Shown here: piece by piece, positions 9,923 to 17,772 of the stretch | Layout: each line of letters begins with the position of its first letter | How positions within the stretch are numbered: position 1 is the first letter of the stretch | Assembly: GCA_021648485.1 (NCBI GenBank) | Contig: JAKISS010000021.1 | Span: 1-47,448, forward strand | Length of the DNA: 47,448 bases | Source of the DNA: Gammaproteobacteria bacterium | GTDB taxonomy: Bacteria; Pseudomonadota; Gammaproteobacteria; SZUA-152 | Direction of reading: 5' to 3' | The notes under the pieces: model-generated | The model's input: only the letters and a program-made list of their open reading frames with translations | Told to the model about the DNA's origin: nothing | Database searches by the model: none | Made by a program: the position numbers and the translations under genes

Positions 9923-10327
9923 TCAGATTTCCTGACCTTTTTCTATACCCTCAATAATGGGGCAACCTTCTTCACTGCCCGTACACAGGTTCACCAACAG
10001 CGTGAGTTCGTTACGCAGAGTGGTCAGGTCTTGTAAATAGGTTTCAATTTCTGCCAATTTACGATGACTCAACTCGCGTACTTCTGTGCGTGCGTGTTGC
10101 GGGTCTTCGCGCATTTGCAACAGGCCTTTTATTTCTGCCAGGGTAAAATTCATTTTTTGCGCGCGCTGAATGAATTTGAGGCACGATATATCTTTATCGT
10201 TGTAAATACGGATTCCTGATGCCGTGCGACTGATATTTTTTAACAGGCCGATTTTTTCATAATAACGCAAAGTGTCAGCGGTGAGCCCAAGCTGTTTGCC
10301 GATGTCTCCGATACGGTAGTCGCTCAT
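9923..10327 (-). CDS. MerR family metal-responsive transcriptional regulator
   Basis: DNA-binding regulator of 134 residues. The N-terminal helix-turn-helix (YRIGDIGKQLGLTADTLRYY) and wing are typical, followed by the long dimerisation helix. The C-terminal loop has LCTGSEEGCPII with cysteines at about 115 and 122, as in the CueR/ZntR/CadR group. The spacing C-x6-C differs from CueR (C-x7-C), and by eye the residue aligning with the CueR Ser77/ZntR Cys79 selectivity position is arginine. Metal specificity is therefore not predictable. It is the last gene of the operon and overlaps the thioredoxin-like gene by 4 bases, so it is probably autoregulated through the palindromic promoter at 12784-12814. 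Confidence 0.9.
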   Translation of the reverse strand: MSDYRIGDIGKQLGLTADTLRYYEKIGLLKNISRTASGIRIYNDKDISCLKFIQRAQKMNFTLAEIKGLLQMREDPQHARTEVRELSHRKLAEIETYLQDLTTLRNELTLLVNLCTGSEEGCPIIEGIEKGQEI

Positions 10328-10617
10328 GATTGCTCCTGGTTTATTGGTGTTCGCTGCGCAAGAATCGCATTGTGTAATGCCTCTATGTCAGGCATTGTCG
10401 TAAACGTTAATACGCCGTTAATAACGATGCTGGGTGTCGCGCGAATACCCAATTCAACCGCATAATCCAATTCGTCCACAACATTAACCCGACGAAGATT
10501 TATGGATTTATCATCCAGTTTCTTTAATACGGCTTTCACCCATTGAAATGCCTTGCTACATTTATTGCAGCCGGGTGCGGAGAATATTTCGATAGTAATA
10601 ATGGTGTTATCGGGCAT
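10324..10617 (-). CDS. Thioredoxin-like small redox-active disulfide protein
   Basis: A 97-residue protein with a thioredoxin fold of the Thioredoxin_3/small redox-active disulfide type. It shows the dithiol CNKC at about 17-20 after a beta strand (TIEIFSAPG) and the cis-proline segment GIRATPSIVINGVL. No signal peptide, so cytoplasmic. It probably reduces disulfides or hands a thiophilic metal between partners; both roles are known for relatives in metal-response operons, but the choice is inference. It lies 6 bases after the NHL gene and overlaps the regulator gene by 4. Confidence 0.85.
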   Translation of the reverse strand: MPDNTIITIEIFSAPGCNKCSKAFQWVKAVLKKLDDKSINLRRVNVVDELDYAVELGIRATPSIVINGVLTFTTMPDIEALHNAILAQRTPINQEQS

Positions 10618-10623
10618 GTAAGT

Positions 10624-11577
10624 TTATTTTCCAGGATGCCATTTTTGTATCTGATGGTTCGCATAGTCTGCCACGAATACACTGCCATCGTCAGCTTCTG
10701 CTACGGCAATGCTGGTGTGTGTTGGTCCGGTGCTTTTGATGCCGAAGGCATTCAGAAATACACCGTCCCGGGTGAATTTCTGCACCCGGTCATTATAAAA
10801 GTCAGCGACAAACACATGGCCGCCAGGCCCAACAGATATGCCGGTAATAGTGGCAAACCAGCCATTGAATGGGCCAAAAATATTTATCGCAAAAGGGCCG
10901 CCCCATTTATTCAGCAATTGTCCATCAGAGCCAATGGCCAGTACCCGGTCATTATAACCATCGGCAATAAACAGTGTGCCATCTTTTGACAGGGCGACAT
11001 CGGTGGGATAACGCAATTTTTCGCTAAAGGTACCTGCCTTGCCGGTAATACCCCATTGGCGCACGAAGCTGCCATCGGCACGTAATTGCTGGATCCGTTG
11101 TGTGGTGAAACCCGGCACATAAAGATCACCGTTTTCAGCCACAGCAATACCACCAGGAATGCTGAATTCTCCCGGCCCGGTGCCCGGTTTGCCGATGCTG
11201 CGCCGATAATCGCCTTGCAGTGAAAAAACCTTGATTTGATCTGCAAAATAATCCGCCACATAAAGCTCATCTTTTGCAATGGTGAGATTCATGGGGCGTT
11301 CAAGATCATCCATGCCAAACTGACGCAGCATCGTACCATTGAGGTCAAATACCTGAATACGGTGATTGCGACCATCACTGACAAATACTTCACTATCTTT
11401 TACCGTGATGCCTGTGGGTTCATTAAACTGTCCTGCTGCATGACCTTTTCCCCCCCAGGTTTTTTCCAGAACGTATGCAGGCTCTTGTGTTGAAGGCATC
11501 CAGAAAAAATAAATAGCACCCATAATAATAAACACGATAAAAAGTAACCATTGAATGGTTTTCAGTACCTTTTTCAT
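10624..11577 (-). CDS. Membrane-anchored NHL-repeat beta-propeller protein
   Basis: A 317-residue protein with an uncleaved N-terminal anchor (residues about 9-27, WLLFIVFIIMGAIYFFW) and a periplasmic domain of six or so NHL repeats. Repeats recur with the pattern GQFNEPTGITV, VFVSDGRNHRIQVF, LYVADYFADQIKVF, LFIADGYNDRVLAI and VFVADFYNDRVQKF. NHL propellers are usually protein- or ligand-binding scaffolds. No enzymatic residues are evident. It overlaps the HMA-protein gene by 4 bases. An NHL protein in a MerR-controlled metal operon is unusual, and its role there is unknown. Confidence 0.85.
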   Translation of the reverse strand: MKKVLKTIQWLLFIVFIIMGAIYFFWMPSTQEPAYVLEKTWGGKGHAAGQFNEPTGITVKDSEVFVSDGRNHRIQVFDLNGTMLRQFGMDDLERPMNLTIAKDELYVADYFADQIKVFSLQGDYRRSIGKPGTGPGEFSIPGGIAVAENGDLYVPGFTTQRIQQLRADGSFVRQWGITGKAGTFSEKLRYPTDVALSKDGTLFIADGYNDRVLAIGSDGQLLNKWGGPFAINIFGPFNGWFATITGISVGPGGHVFVADFYNDRVQKFTRDGVFLNAFGIKSTGPTHTSIAVAEADDGSVFVADYANHQIQKWHPGK

Positions 11578-11882
11578 AAATTTTTCTCGGTCACGCTTTT
11601 CATGGTGAAGCCGGAATCATTAATGATTTCTTTCAGCTTTTCTTCCTTGAAGGTTTTTCCTTCACGGGTTTTTACAATGACCAAGCCTTTTTGTAAATCA
11701 ATATCCACAGAATCGACACCTTCAGTTTTGGTGAATTTCTTTTCGATACCGTATGCACAGAAAGGACAGGCAAGGCCATCGACACGCATATTGTATTGAG
11801 TGCCTGCGGAAAAACCTGAACTGCTCCATAGCAGGGTAATTGCCGTAAAAAACAAAAGTGTCTTGGTGAGTGAAAATTTCAT
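11574..11882 (-). CDS. Periplasmic heavy-metal-associated (HMA) protein, MerP-like
   Basis: A 102-residue exported protein. A signal peptide (LLFFTAITLLWSSSGFSA) precedes a single ferredoxin-like HMA domain with the metal-binding motif GLACPFC (cysteines about 39 and 42). The domain continues KKFTKTEGVDSVDIDLQKG and ends with the usual GFTMKSV strand. The fold binds Cu(I), Hg(II), Zn(II) or similar soft metals. As in MerP, it probably captures metal in the periplasm, but no MerT, MerA or P-type ATPase gene accompanies it. Ribosome binding site AGGAG lies 8 bases before the ATG. Confidence 0.9.
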   Translation of the reverse strand: MKFSLTKTLLFFTAITLLWSSSGFSAGTQYNMRVDGLACPFCAYGIEKKFTKTEGVDSVDIDLQKGLVIVKTREGKTFKEEKLKEIINDSGFTMKSVTEKNL

Positions 11883-11932
11883 GTTGTTTACTCCTGGAAA
11901 TATTTATAGGAGGTGTTAATAACCATTATGTA

Positions 11933-12757
11933 TCAGAGATGCCATTCAAATGTGGCTTTAAAACGATAATCAGATTTGTTCTGTATACCATTCAAGTCAC
12001 TGGACACAGGAATCTGGATGCCGGATTTAATGGCGAAATTGCGAAGGGTCCAGAAAATTCCGGGGGACACAAACCATTCTGTGCCTCCGCTGTTGGCCTG
12101 TGTCTTGCCGTTCAATTTTGCCTTGTCAACAATTTCACCATTAAGTTCCAGCAGCCATACGGTATCCGTTTTTTTGTATTCCGGCGGGATGGGACGCCAG
12201 CCACCCACAAAATCTATTTTCCACTTATTACCCATTTGAAAACCGGCAGTGTTTTTGCCGGGTAGTGCATAACGTGTACTGGCCCAGCGGTACCATTTAA
12301 TGCTTTCGTAGCCCCAGGTGATTCCGGTGATAATATCAGTCGCGCCATTGCCCAAAGCAGGATTGGTTTTTTCATCAGCATTTTCGCCATTGAGAGCTAA
12401 CATGACGGCGGCAGATTTCTGTAGCCCCAGTGAGTCTTCACGCCAGAAACGATACTTGGTAAATGCCTGGATATCCGTCTGACCACTGGAAGAGTCTATA
12501 CCGTTATCCCTAAATGAGTAGGGCACCTTAATACCCGCAGCCCATTCGCCAGTAATACCGTAAGTCATCTCCAGTCCCACTCCAGACTTGGTTTCCTCAC
12601 CGGCCTTTTTGCGGTCTACCTCAAGAGCGGCCTCCATGCCGTTCTTGAATAATACATGTGGACCAATGCCGAATACGGGGTCGTGGGCAAGTGCGCTGTT
12701 ACTGTGTATGGCCAGCAACACACTTATCCCCCAAAGTGGCCAATTGACAAATTTCAT
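11933..12757 (-). CDS. Outer-membrane beta-barrel protein of metal-response operon
   Basis: A 274-residue protein with a signal peptide (cleavage likely after SNSALA) and mature start HDPVFGIGPHVLFKNGMEAA. That start has two histidines, as seen in barrel proteins next to heavy-metal efflux genes. The remainder alternates amphipathic strands and ends RFKATFEWHL, a plausible barrel C-terminus. It is probably an outer-membrane channel or binding protein. It is the first gene behind the MerR-type promoter, with AGGAG a few bases before the ATG. Substrate is unknown. Family assignment as a transporter is moderate. Confidence 0.75.
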   Translation of the reverse strand: MKFVNWPLWGISVLLAIHSNSALAHDPVFGIGPHVLFKNGMEAALEVDRKKAGEETKSGVGLEMTYGITGEWAAGIKVPYSFRDNGIDSSSGQTDIQAFTKYRFWREDSLGLQKSAAVMLALNGENADEKTNPALGNGATDIITGITWGYESIKWYRWASTRYALPGKNTAGFQMGNKWKIDFVGGWRPIPPEYKKTDTVWLLELNGEIVDKAKLNGKTQANSGGTEWFVSPGIFWTLRNFAIKSGIQIPVSSDLNGIQNKSDYRFKATFEWHL

Positions 12758-12783
12758 GAGGTTTCTCCTGTGATGTTGGGCAC

Positions 12784-12814
12784 AGAATACATCCTGGAGT
12801 TAACTCCAGGTCAA
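12784..12814 (-). promoter_or_regulatory. MerR-type promoter/operator with 19-bp spacer
   Basis: On the minus strand, TTGACC (-35, 12809-12814) and TATTCT (-10, 12784-12789) are separated by exactly 19 bases. That is too long for normal sigma-70 recognition and is the hallmark of MerR-family activated promoters. The spacer carries the perfect 18-bp palindrome CCTGGAGTTAACTCCAGG (12793-12810), with half sites similar to ZntR-type boxes. It lies 27 bases upstream of the outer-membrane protein start and points into the five-gene operon. Confidence 0.9.
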
Positions 12815-13056
12815 GTGTGTGTCACGGATTAATTCAGGATTATGGCGGCATCCTGAATATGAATGACAGACTAAATCACTCTGCCAGTATTTTAGTGACT
12901 GAAATACTGTTATTCCGGTATGTTTTTAGCCGGAATCCAGAGGTGGGAAATGCCTGCTGGTTTTTTTAAAAGTACTGTGTTTTTAACACTTGATTCACAT
13001 TTGATTGAGCGTCAATAAAAGAGGTGCTACCACATCCGGAAATATGAGAAATCCGG

Positions 13057-13086
13057 GTAGGGTGGAACAAGCGTAGCGGTTCCACC
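13057..13086 (+). repeat. REP-like dispersed palindrome, copy 1
   Basis: A 30-base unit starting GTAGGGTGGAACAAGCG and ending GGTTCCACC, with the hairpin GTGGAAC/GTTCCAC. Copies 3 and 4 in this window, near 24.0-24.3 kb, match it in 29 of 30 positions. Copy 2 is inverted 134 bases away. Confidence 0.85.
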
Positions 13087-13219
13087 AAAGGGGAAAGGGA
13101 TATATTCCAGGTTCAATCCGCTATCGACGCTCACCTTGAGTGGTTATTGCAGAGTTTTGATTTTTTGTCAGTGGTTGTGAGCACAGGGGCGATTTGTTTC
13201 TTAATAGTGATAGCTTGTT

Positions 13220-13249
13220 GGTGGAACCGCTGCGCTTGTTCCACCCTAC
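13220..13249 (-). repeat. REP-like dispersed palindrome, copy 2 (inverted)
   Basis: Same 30-base unit as at 13057, in the opposite orientation (GGTGGAACCGCTGCGC then TTGTTCCACCCTAC). The two units form an inverted pair around about 130 bases of unrelated sequence, the arrangement seen in bacterial interspersed mosaic elements. Confidence 0.85.
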
Positions 13250-13808
13250 GGTTTTATTGGTTATACCCTGGTATCAGAAATATTTACAGGCTCTCACAAT
13301 CGATTACCTTAGTATCCGAATGTGGTTGATTTTTTTTCAGATTATACTGTGTGGCATCCGGTATTCCTTCTTTGGTTAATAGTAATGAAAGCTGTTCACA
13401 GGAAATATTCCGGCGCAGGCGTTCTGTTTTCAGTAGATGCCTGACACATCTCGTCCAGTGTTCTTTTCGATATGGTGTTTATAAAGTATGCCAGGTGAAG
13501 GCAATGGATATAACTGAAACAGGTGGTACAATGTTATACCCGGGTTGTTCCAGCCGTTTTCCTGGTGTTTTCACACAGAATTATGTGACTTTTTCTGTTA
13601 TAAACAGGAGAGCTTTTCTAGGAGGCTCTTTAATTGTCGTGTGTGAAGTGATGTATCATTGCTCGATAATTATAAAAAATTGTGATGTTGTTCTATATCT
13701 GCCTGCTCGCCATAAAAAATAAGGAAGACACTTGTCGTTATTTCATTGGCAAGTAGCAGGGAACATGCGTAACGATTTCCACTAAAAAAACCAATTCGGT
13801 CAGTTGTT

Positions 13809-16800
13809 ATGAAATTGTCATACTATTTTACGTTTGCAAGTTTATGTGTTCTTTTGTTTTCAGGATGTGAGAGTAGTGATAATGCCGTTTCGACAAGCAT
13901 TGATTTGAATCCTGTTTTTCAAACACTGGAAGATGAAAGCGTTAGCTTTGATGTTATTCCTGTTACTTCCGAGTTGTTTTTGGCGACACTTGAGCAGCCT
14001 GCGAACGGGGAAATCACCAGCGCAGGTGTTGGCCGATATTTATATGTGCCGGAAAAGCACTTTAACGGTCGTGATGTCGTTGGTTTTACATTGTCGGATA
14101 ATACGCAAGGCACTATCACCTTTGAGGTGATGCCGGTCAATGATGCCCCTCTGGCGGGTGATGATGTCATTGTCAGTATCGATGGTGAAAAAGTGACTAT
14201 TCCGGTGCTCTTCAATGACGTGGAATTCGACACGGCTGACAGTTTGCGCATTAGCAGTATTACACAGCCCGACAGGGGTGAGGTGGTCAATAATGGTGAC
14301 GGTACTGTCGATTTTTCCCCACCTGAAAATTTTGTGGGCACCGTACGTTTTAGTTATGAAGTGAGTGATCTGTCCTCTGCCAGTGACCGTGCGGACGTTG
14401 ACGTATTTGTTATTTCGGGAGAGGCGCGCTTAACCGGTATCGAGCTGACACCGGCTGTTCTCACCTTGCAGCAAGGGGCTCCGGTTCAATTTAAAGCCGT
14501 GGCGACGTTTGCTGATATGAGCAGCGCTGATATCACCACAGTGACGGAGTGGACATCATCTGACCCGACGTTATTACGTTTTAGTGATATGCCGGAAGCC
14601 AGAGGGCTTGCAACCGCGAAGGCAAGAGGGTCAGTGTCCGTCAGTGCATCGTTTAACGGCATTTCTGTTTCTACAACGACGGTCAATATTTTATCGGAAG
14701 CACCCGCAGCCCCGGTGTCCGTGACGGGAAAGTATGTGGGCGAAGGTGTCATTGCGCTTGACTGGTCAGCGGCTGCTGCTGATGTTGATCATTATAATAT
14801 TTACTGGTTTACGGCTAACCAGAGGACTCAGGTCATTAGTCGTGTCACGCCCCCTTTTCAACATACCGGTAATACACTGGGCATCACTTATTATTATACC
14901 GTTAGAGCGGTTAACGTTGATGGCCTGGAAGGAAAACCCAGTACCCGGATAGGCGTTAAACCGCAGGCGCTGTCAGTAGAATCTGAGCTGCTCCCACCCG
15001 CAGAAGTTGAGGCTGTAGTGATAGGTCGGCAAATAGAGTTAAGCTGGCAGGCTGCCGACAACGCGGAATCTTATGTGTTGTACTGGTCGAATACATTACC
15101 GCTTGAGTCGGCAAGTGCTAACCGCATTGAATTGACGGGTGCTGCGTTTGTTCACGAAAATCTGGATAATGGACGGGACTACCATTATGTTATTGCTTCC
15201 GCAAACGCAGATACAGAAAGTGTGCCGGGTACGGTTTTCTCCGTTACGTTGTCACCGGATACTCCTGCATTAACCGCCGAAGCTGGTGATGCCAGCGTTA
15301 CGCTGAGCTGGGATGCTGTTATCGGTGCGGATGCTTATCGGCTTTACTGGTCAATCACCTTGCCCGTTGTGCAGGATGATTCCCGTCGCTTTGAAATAGC
15401 GGCCACCGATCCTTTAACCATCAATCACGATGGCTTAAACAATGGCGAAGCTTATCATTATCTCATCCTTGCCGTGAACAAGGGCGGCGAGAGTCTGCCA
15501 GGATTGGCCACAGCAGTACCAATGTCCATACAGGAGCCACCTGCGCCGCCGGGCAATATCAACGCAACGTTAAATTCAGATCAGATCGAGCTTGACTGGG
15601 CTCCAGTGGATAATGCCAGTTACACTGTTTACTGGTCCACAGAATCACCGATAGATATTGCTGTCGCTGAGAGTGTATCGGTGACCAGTCCGGGCTATAT
15701 ACTCCAGAATATTCTACCGGCCACCCGTTATTATTTTGTGGTGAGTACGCTTATCAACAATGTTGAAGGTGTGCCATCCTCGCCGGAAATAGAATTAAAT
15801 GTGCCACCTGATATGCCAGAGGTCAGCGCCCGTGGAGGTAAGCAACAGGTCATCCTGACCTGGAATGGTGTCACCGGTGCAGATGGTTATATTGTTTATT
15901 GGGCTGAGAAAGACCGGGCCGGGAATGCAGGCGCTGCCCTGTTATTCGATAATGTTATCTCTGTCGATATGAATGATGAGTTCAATACTTATACGCATGA
16001 TAATTTAATTAATGGTAATACTTATTATTATGTTGTGACAGCACATTATAATGGTGAAGAAAGCGACGGCATGGAAGTGCGCGCAATCCCCCGGGATTAT
16101 ACCGTAACAAAAACAGAAGATACCGCCGATGGCAGTTGCGATGCAGACTGCTCTTTACGAGAAGCCATTATCGCTGCCAATACCACTGCGGGAAAAGAAA
16201 CAATTATTGTGCCTCCGGGAACCTATATTTTGAGTATTCCCGGAGCAGGGGAGCAGGAGGGGTTAACCGGCGATCTTGATATTTCCGATGACTTTATATT
16301 GTTGGGTGACGATGCAGCAACAACGATTATTGATGCCAATAATCTGGATAGAGCACTGGATCTTTCAGCAGGCACGGGTCACATTGCCAATATCTCCGTC
16401 CGTAATGGTTTTGCAGGCCGTGAACTGGGGGGGGGTATTCATCACCGTTCGGGTGAACTTCGTATTGATAACAGCATTATTACCGGTAACAGAAGCGAGC
16501 AATACGGTGGTGGTATCGCCAATCGCGGTGCTGTTGAATGCGCCCGGGGAAGTGACGGCGGTCTTGGCGCGCTAGGGGGCGGGTGCCCTGTTCTTACCAT
16601 CAACAACAGTGTTTTATCGGATAATTGTGCAGACGGATCGGGGTCAGCGGTTGAAAATTTTGGTTTGTTAACGCTTAACAACAGCACAGTATCTGCCAAT
16701 GGTCTGGTCGAAGATGTGTGCTCAGACGCCTTTGGCGTTATTCATACCCAGTATGGTGTGACGTTTATTCATCAGTCAACGCTCATCGATAACACTGCGG

Positions 16801-17693
16801 GCTCCGTGCTAAGTGAGTGGAATGCTACGGTCGTCATAACGAATTCAACTATTGCCAATAATCAGACCCGGTCAGGCGCGGTTGCGGCGGGGGCATTAGG
16901 TAAGCTGAGCTTGATCAACAGCACGGTCAGCGGCAATAAAAATGAAGAAAATCAGTCCGCCAGTTTTGGCGCGACTTTGGAAATGGCCAATACTTTGGTT
17001 GCAGGTAACGTGAATGCAAACAATGCCATATCCGATTGTTCTGCGATCATTGTTGGTCGATCAAGTCCAGGTACCGCTTCGTCGTTTGTTTCGCTTGGAA
17101 ATAACCTGATTGGCGATAGCATCACCGACTGTGATTCTTTCCTGGCTCTGGAAGAGAGTGATTTGACGGGCGATGCCGGTCTGGGTGTATTTGTTGATAA
17201 CGGTACACCGGGCGGTGGTTATTATCCTTTACTGGACGACAGTCAGGCCGTCGATGCCGGTGGCAGTGAATATTGCTCCGGTACCGATCAGCGTGGCAAT
17301 TTACGTCCGGCAGACGGCAATGGCGATACCGTGGTTGAGTGTGATATTGGTGCTTTCGAATTGGCCGCGAAAGCCAGTAACCGCCCGCCGTTAGTGGTTC
17401 CGATGGCTCATGCTATTGGGGGTGATGCCCAAGTGACCTTAATGTGGAACGGCGTGAGTGGCGCAGTGAGCTATAACATTTATTGGGCTGAAAATGATGA
17501 TGTCGTGCCATCATCAAGCAATGTTATCAAGATAAGCAGTCGTTCTGCATCCAACCTCTATGTGCATGAGCCATTAAATAATGGCAGTACCTATTTTTAT
17601 CTTATCAAAGCCGTTTCTTCAGACGGAAAGGAAAGCCCGGCTCGCCAGGTGAGTGCCGTCGCCCGTGTGCCTGAGTTTAACGGGGAACAGTAA
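13809..17693 (+). CDS. Large multidomain surface lipoprotein (Ig-like, Big, fibronectin III, CSLREA/beta-helix)
   Basis: A 1294-residue exported lipoprotein (signal ending FSGC, Cys 20). Visible architecture: two cadherin-like/Ig-like domains (about 32-205, ending in YEVSDL); a Big-type domain (about 207-295, starting TGIELTPAVLTLQQG); about five fibronectin III-like repeats (about 297-755), each with a PxxPxxVxA start and an NIYW/TVYW strand; a CSLREA motif at about 780; and a right-handed beta-helix of NNSTVSxN/INSTVSGN turns (to about 1190) closed by ECDIGAFEL. A final fibronectin III repeat covers about 1195-1290. Such proteins act as adhesins or matrix components. It is followed after 79 bases by an autotransporter with a related Ig-like domain, so both may work at the same surface. 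Confidence 0.85.
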   Translation: MKLSYYFTFASLCVLLFSGCESSDNAVSTSIDLNPVFQTLEDESVSFDVIPVTSELFLATLEQPANGEITSAGVGRYLYVPEKHFNGRDVVGFTLSDNTQGTITFEVMPVNDAPLAGDDVIVSIDGEKVTIPVLFNDVEFDTADSLRISSITQPDRGEVVNNGDGTVDFSPPENFVGTVRFSYEVSDLSSASDRADVDVFVISGEARLTGIELTPAVLTLQQGAPVQFKAVATFADMSSADITTVTEWTSSDPTLLRFSDMPEARGLATAKARGSVSVSASFNGISVSTTTVNILSEAPAAPVSVTGKYVGEGVIALDWSAAAADVDHYNIYWFTANQRTQVISRVTPPFQHTGNTLGITYYYTVRAVNVDGLEGKPSTRIGVKPQALSVESELLPPAEVEAVVIGRQIELSWQAADNAESYVLYWSNTLPLESASANRIELTGAAFVHENLDNGRDYHYVIASANADTESVPGTVFSVTLSPDTPALTAEAGDASVTLSWDAVIGADAYRLYWSITLPVVQDDSRRFEIAATDPLTINHDGLNNGEAYHYLILAVNKGGESLPGLATAVPMSIQEPPAPPGNINATLNSDQIELDWAPVDNASYTVYWSTESPIDIAVAESVSVTSPGYILQNILPATRYYFVVSTLINNVEGVPSSPEIELNVPPDMPEVSARGGKQQVILTWNGVTGADGYIVYWAEKDRAGNAGAALLFDNVISVDMNDEFNTYTHDNLINGNTYYYVVTAHYNGEESDGMEVRAIPRDYTVTKTEDTADGSCDADCSLREAIIAANTTAGKETIIVPPGTYILSIPGAGEQEGLTGDLDISDDFILLGDDAATTIIDANNLDRALDLSAGTGHIANISVRNGFAGRELGGGIHHRSGELRIDNSIITGNRSEQYGGGIANRGAVECARGSDGGLGALGGGCPVLTINNSVLSDNCADGSGSAVENFGLLTLNNSTVSANGLVEDVCSDAFGVIHTQYGVTFIHQSTLIDNTAGSVLSEWNATVVITNSTIANNQTRSGAVAAGALGKLSLINSTVSGNKNEENQSASFGATLEMANTLVAGNVNANNAISDCSAIIVGRSSPGTASSFVSLGNNLIGDSITDCDSFLALEESDLTGDAGLGVFVDNGTPGGGYYPLLDDSQAVDAGGSEYCSGTDQRGNLRPADGNGDTVVECDIGAFELAAKASNRPPLVVPMAHAIGGDAQVTLMWNGVSGAVSYNIYWAENDDVVPSSSNVIKISSRSASNLYVHEPLNNGSTYFYLIKAVSSDGKESPARQVSAVARVPEFNGEQ

Positions 17694-17772
17694 CCGGGTA
17701 TCGGGTAGACCTGTCATATCAGCGATAAATAAATTTCGGCACACTCATGCGTGCGAATAACAGGAATAATTC

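Larger units (their letters stand above)
12815..13808. other. Long intergenic region
   Basis: About 990 bases between the metal operon and the large lipoprotein gene, which diverge. It contains two inverted copies of a short dispersed palindrome (listed separately) and several short open frames without family resemblance. Nothing else recognised. Confidence 0.5.

Noticed and set aside
9919-9942. Hairpin AGGTCAG/CTGACCT followed by T residues
   Set aside because: The T run is on the plus-strand side, where no gene needs terminating, and the stem overlaps the last codons of the MerR gene. Not called as its terminator.
12962-13003. Partial similarity with 22785-22826 (TTTTTAAAAG, then GTGTTTTT, then CTTGA at equal spacing)
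   Set aside because: About three quarters of 40 bases match, but the sequence is A/T-rich and the match could be chance. No palindrome or promoter logic supports it.
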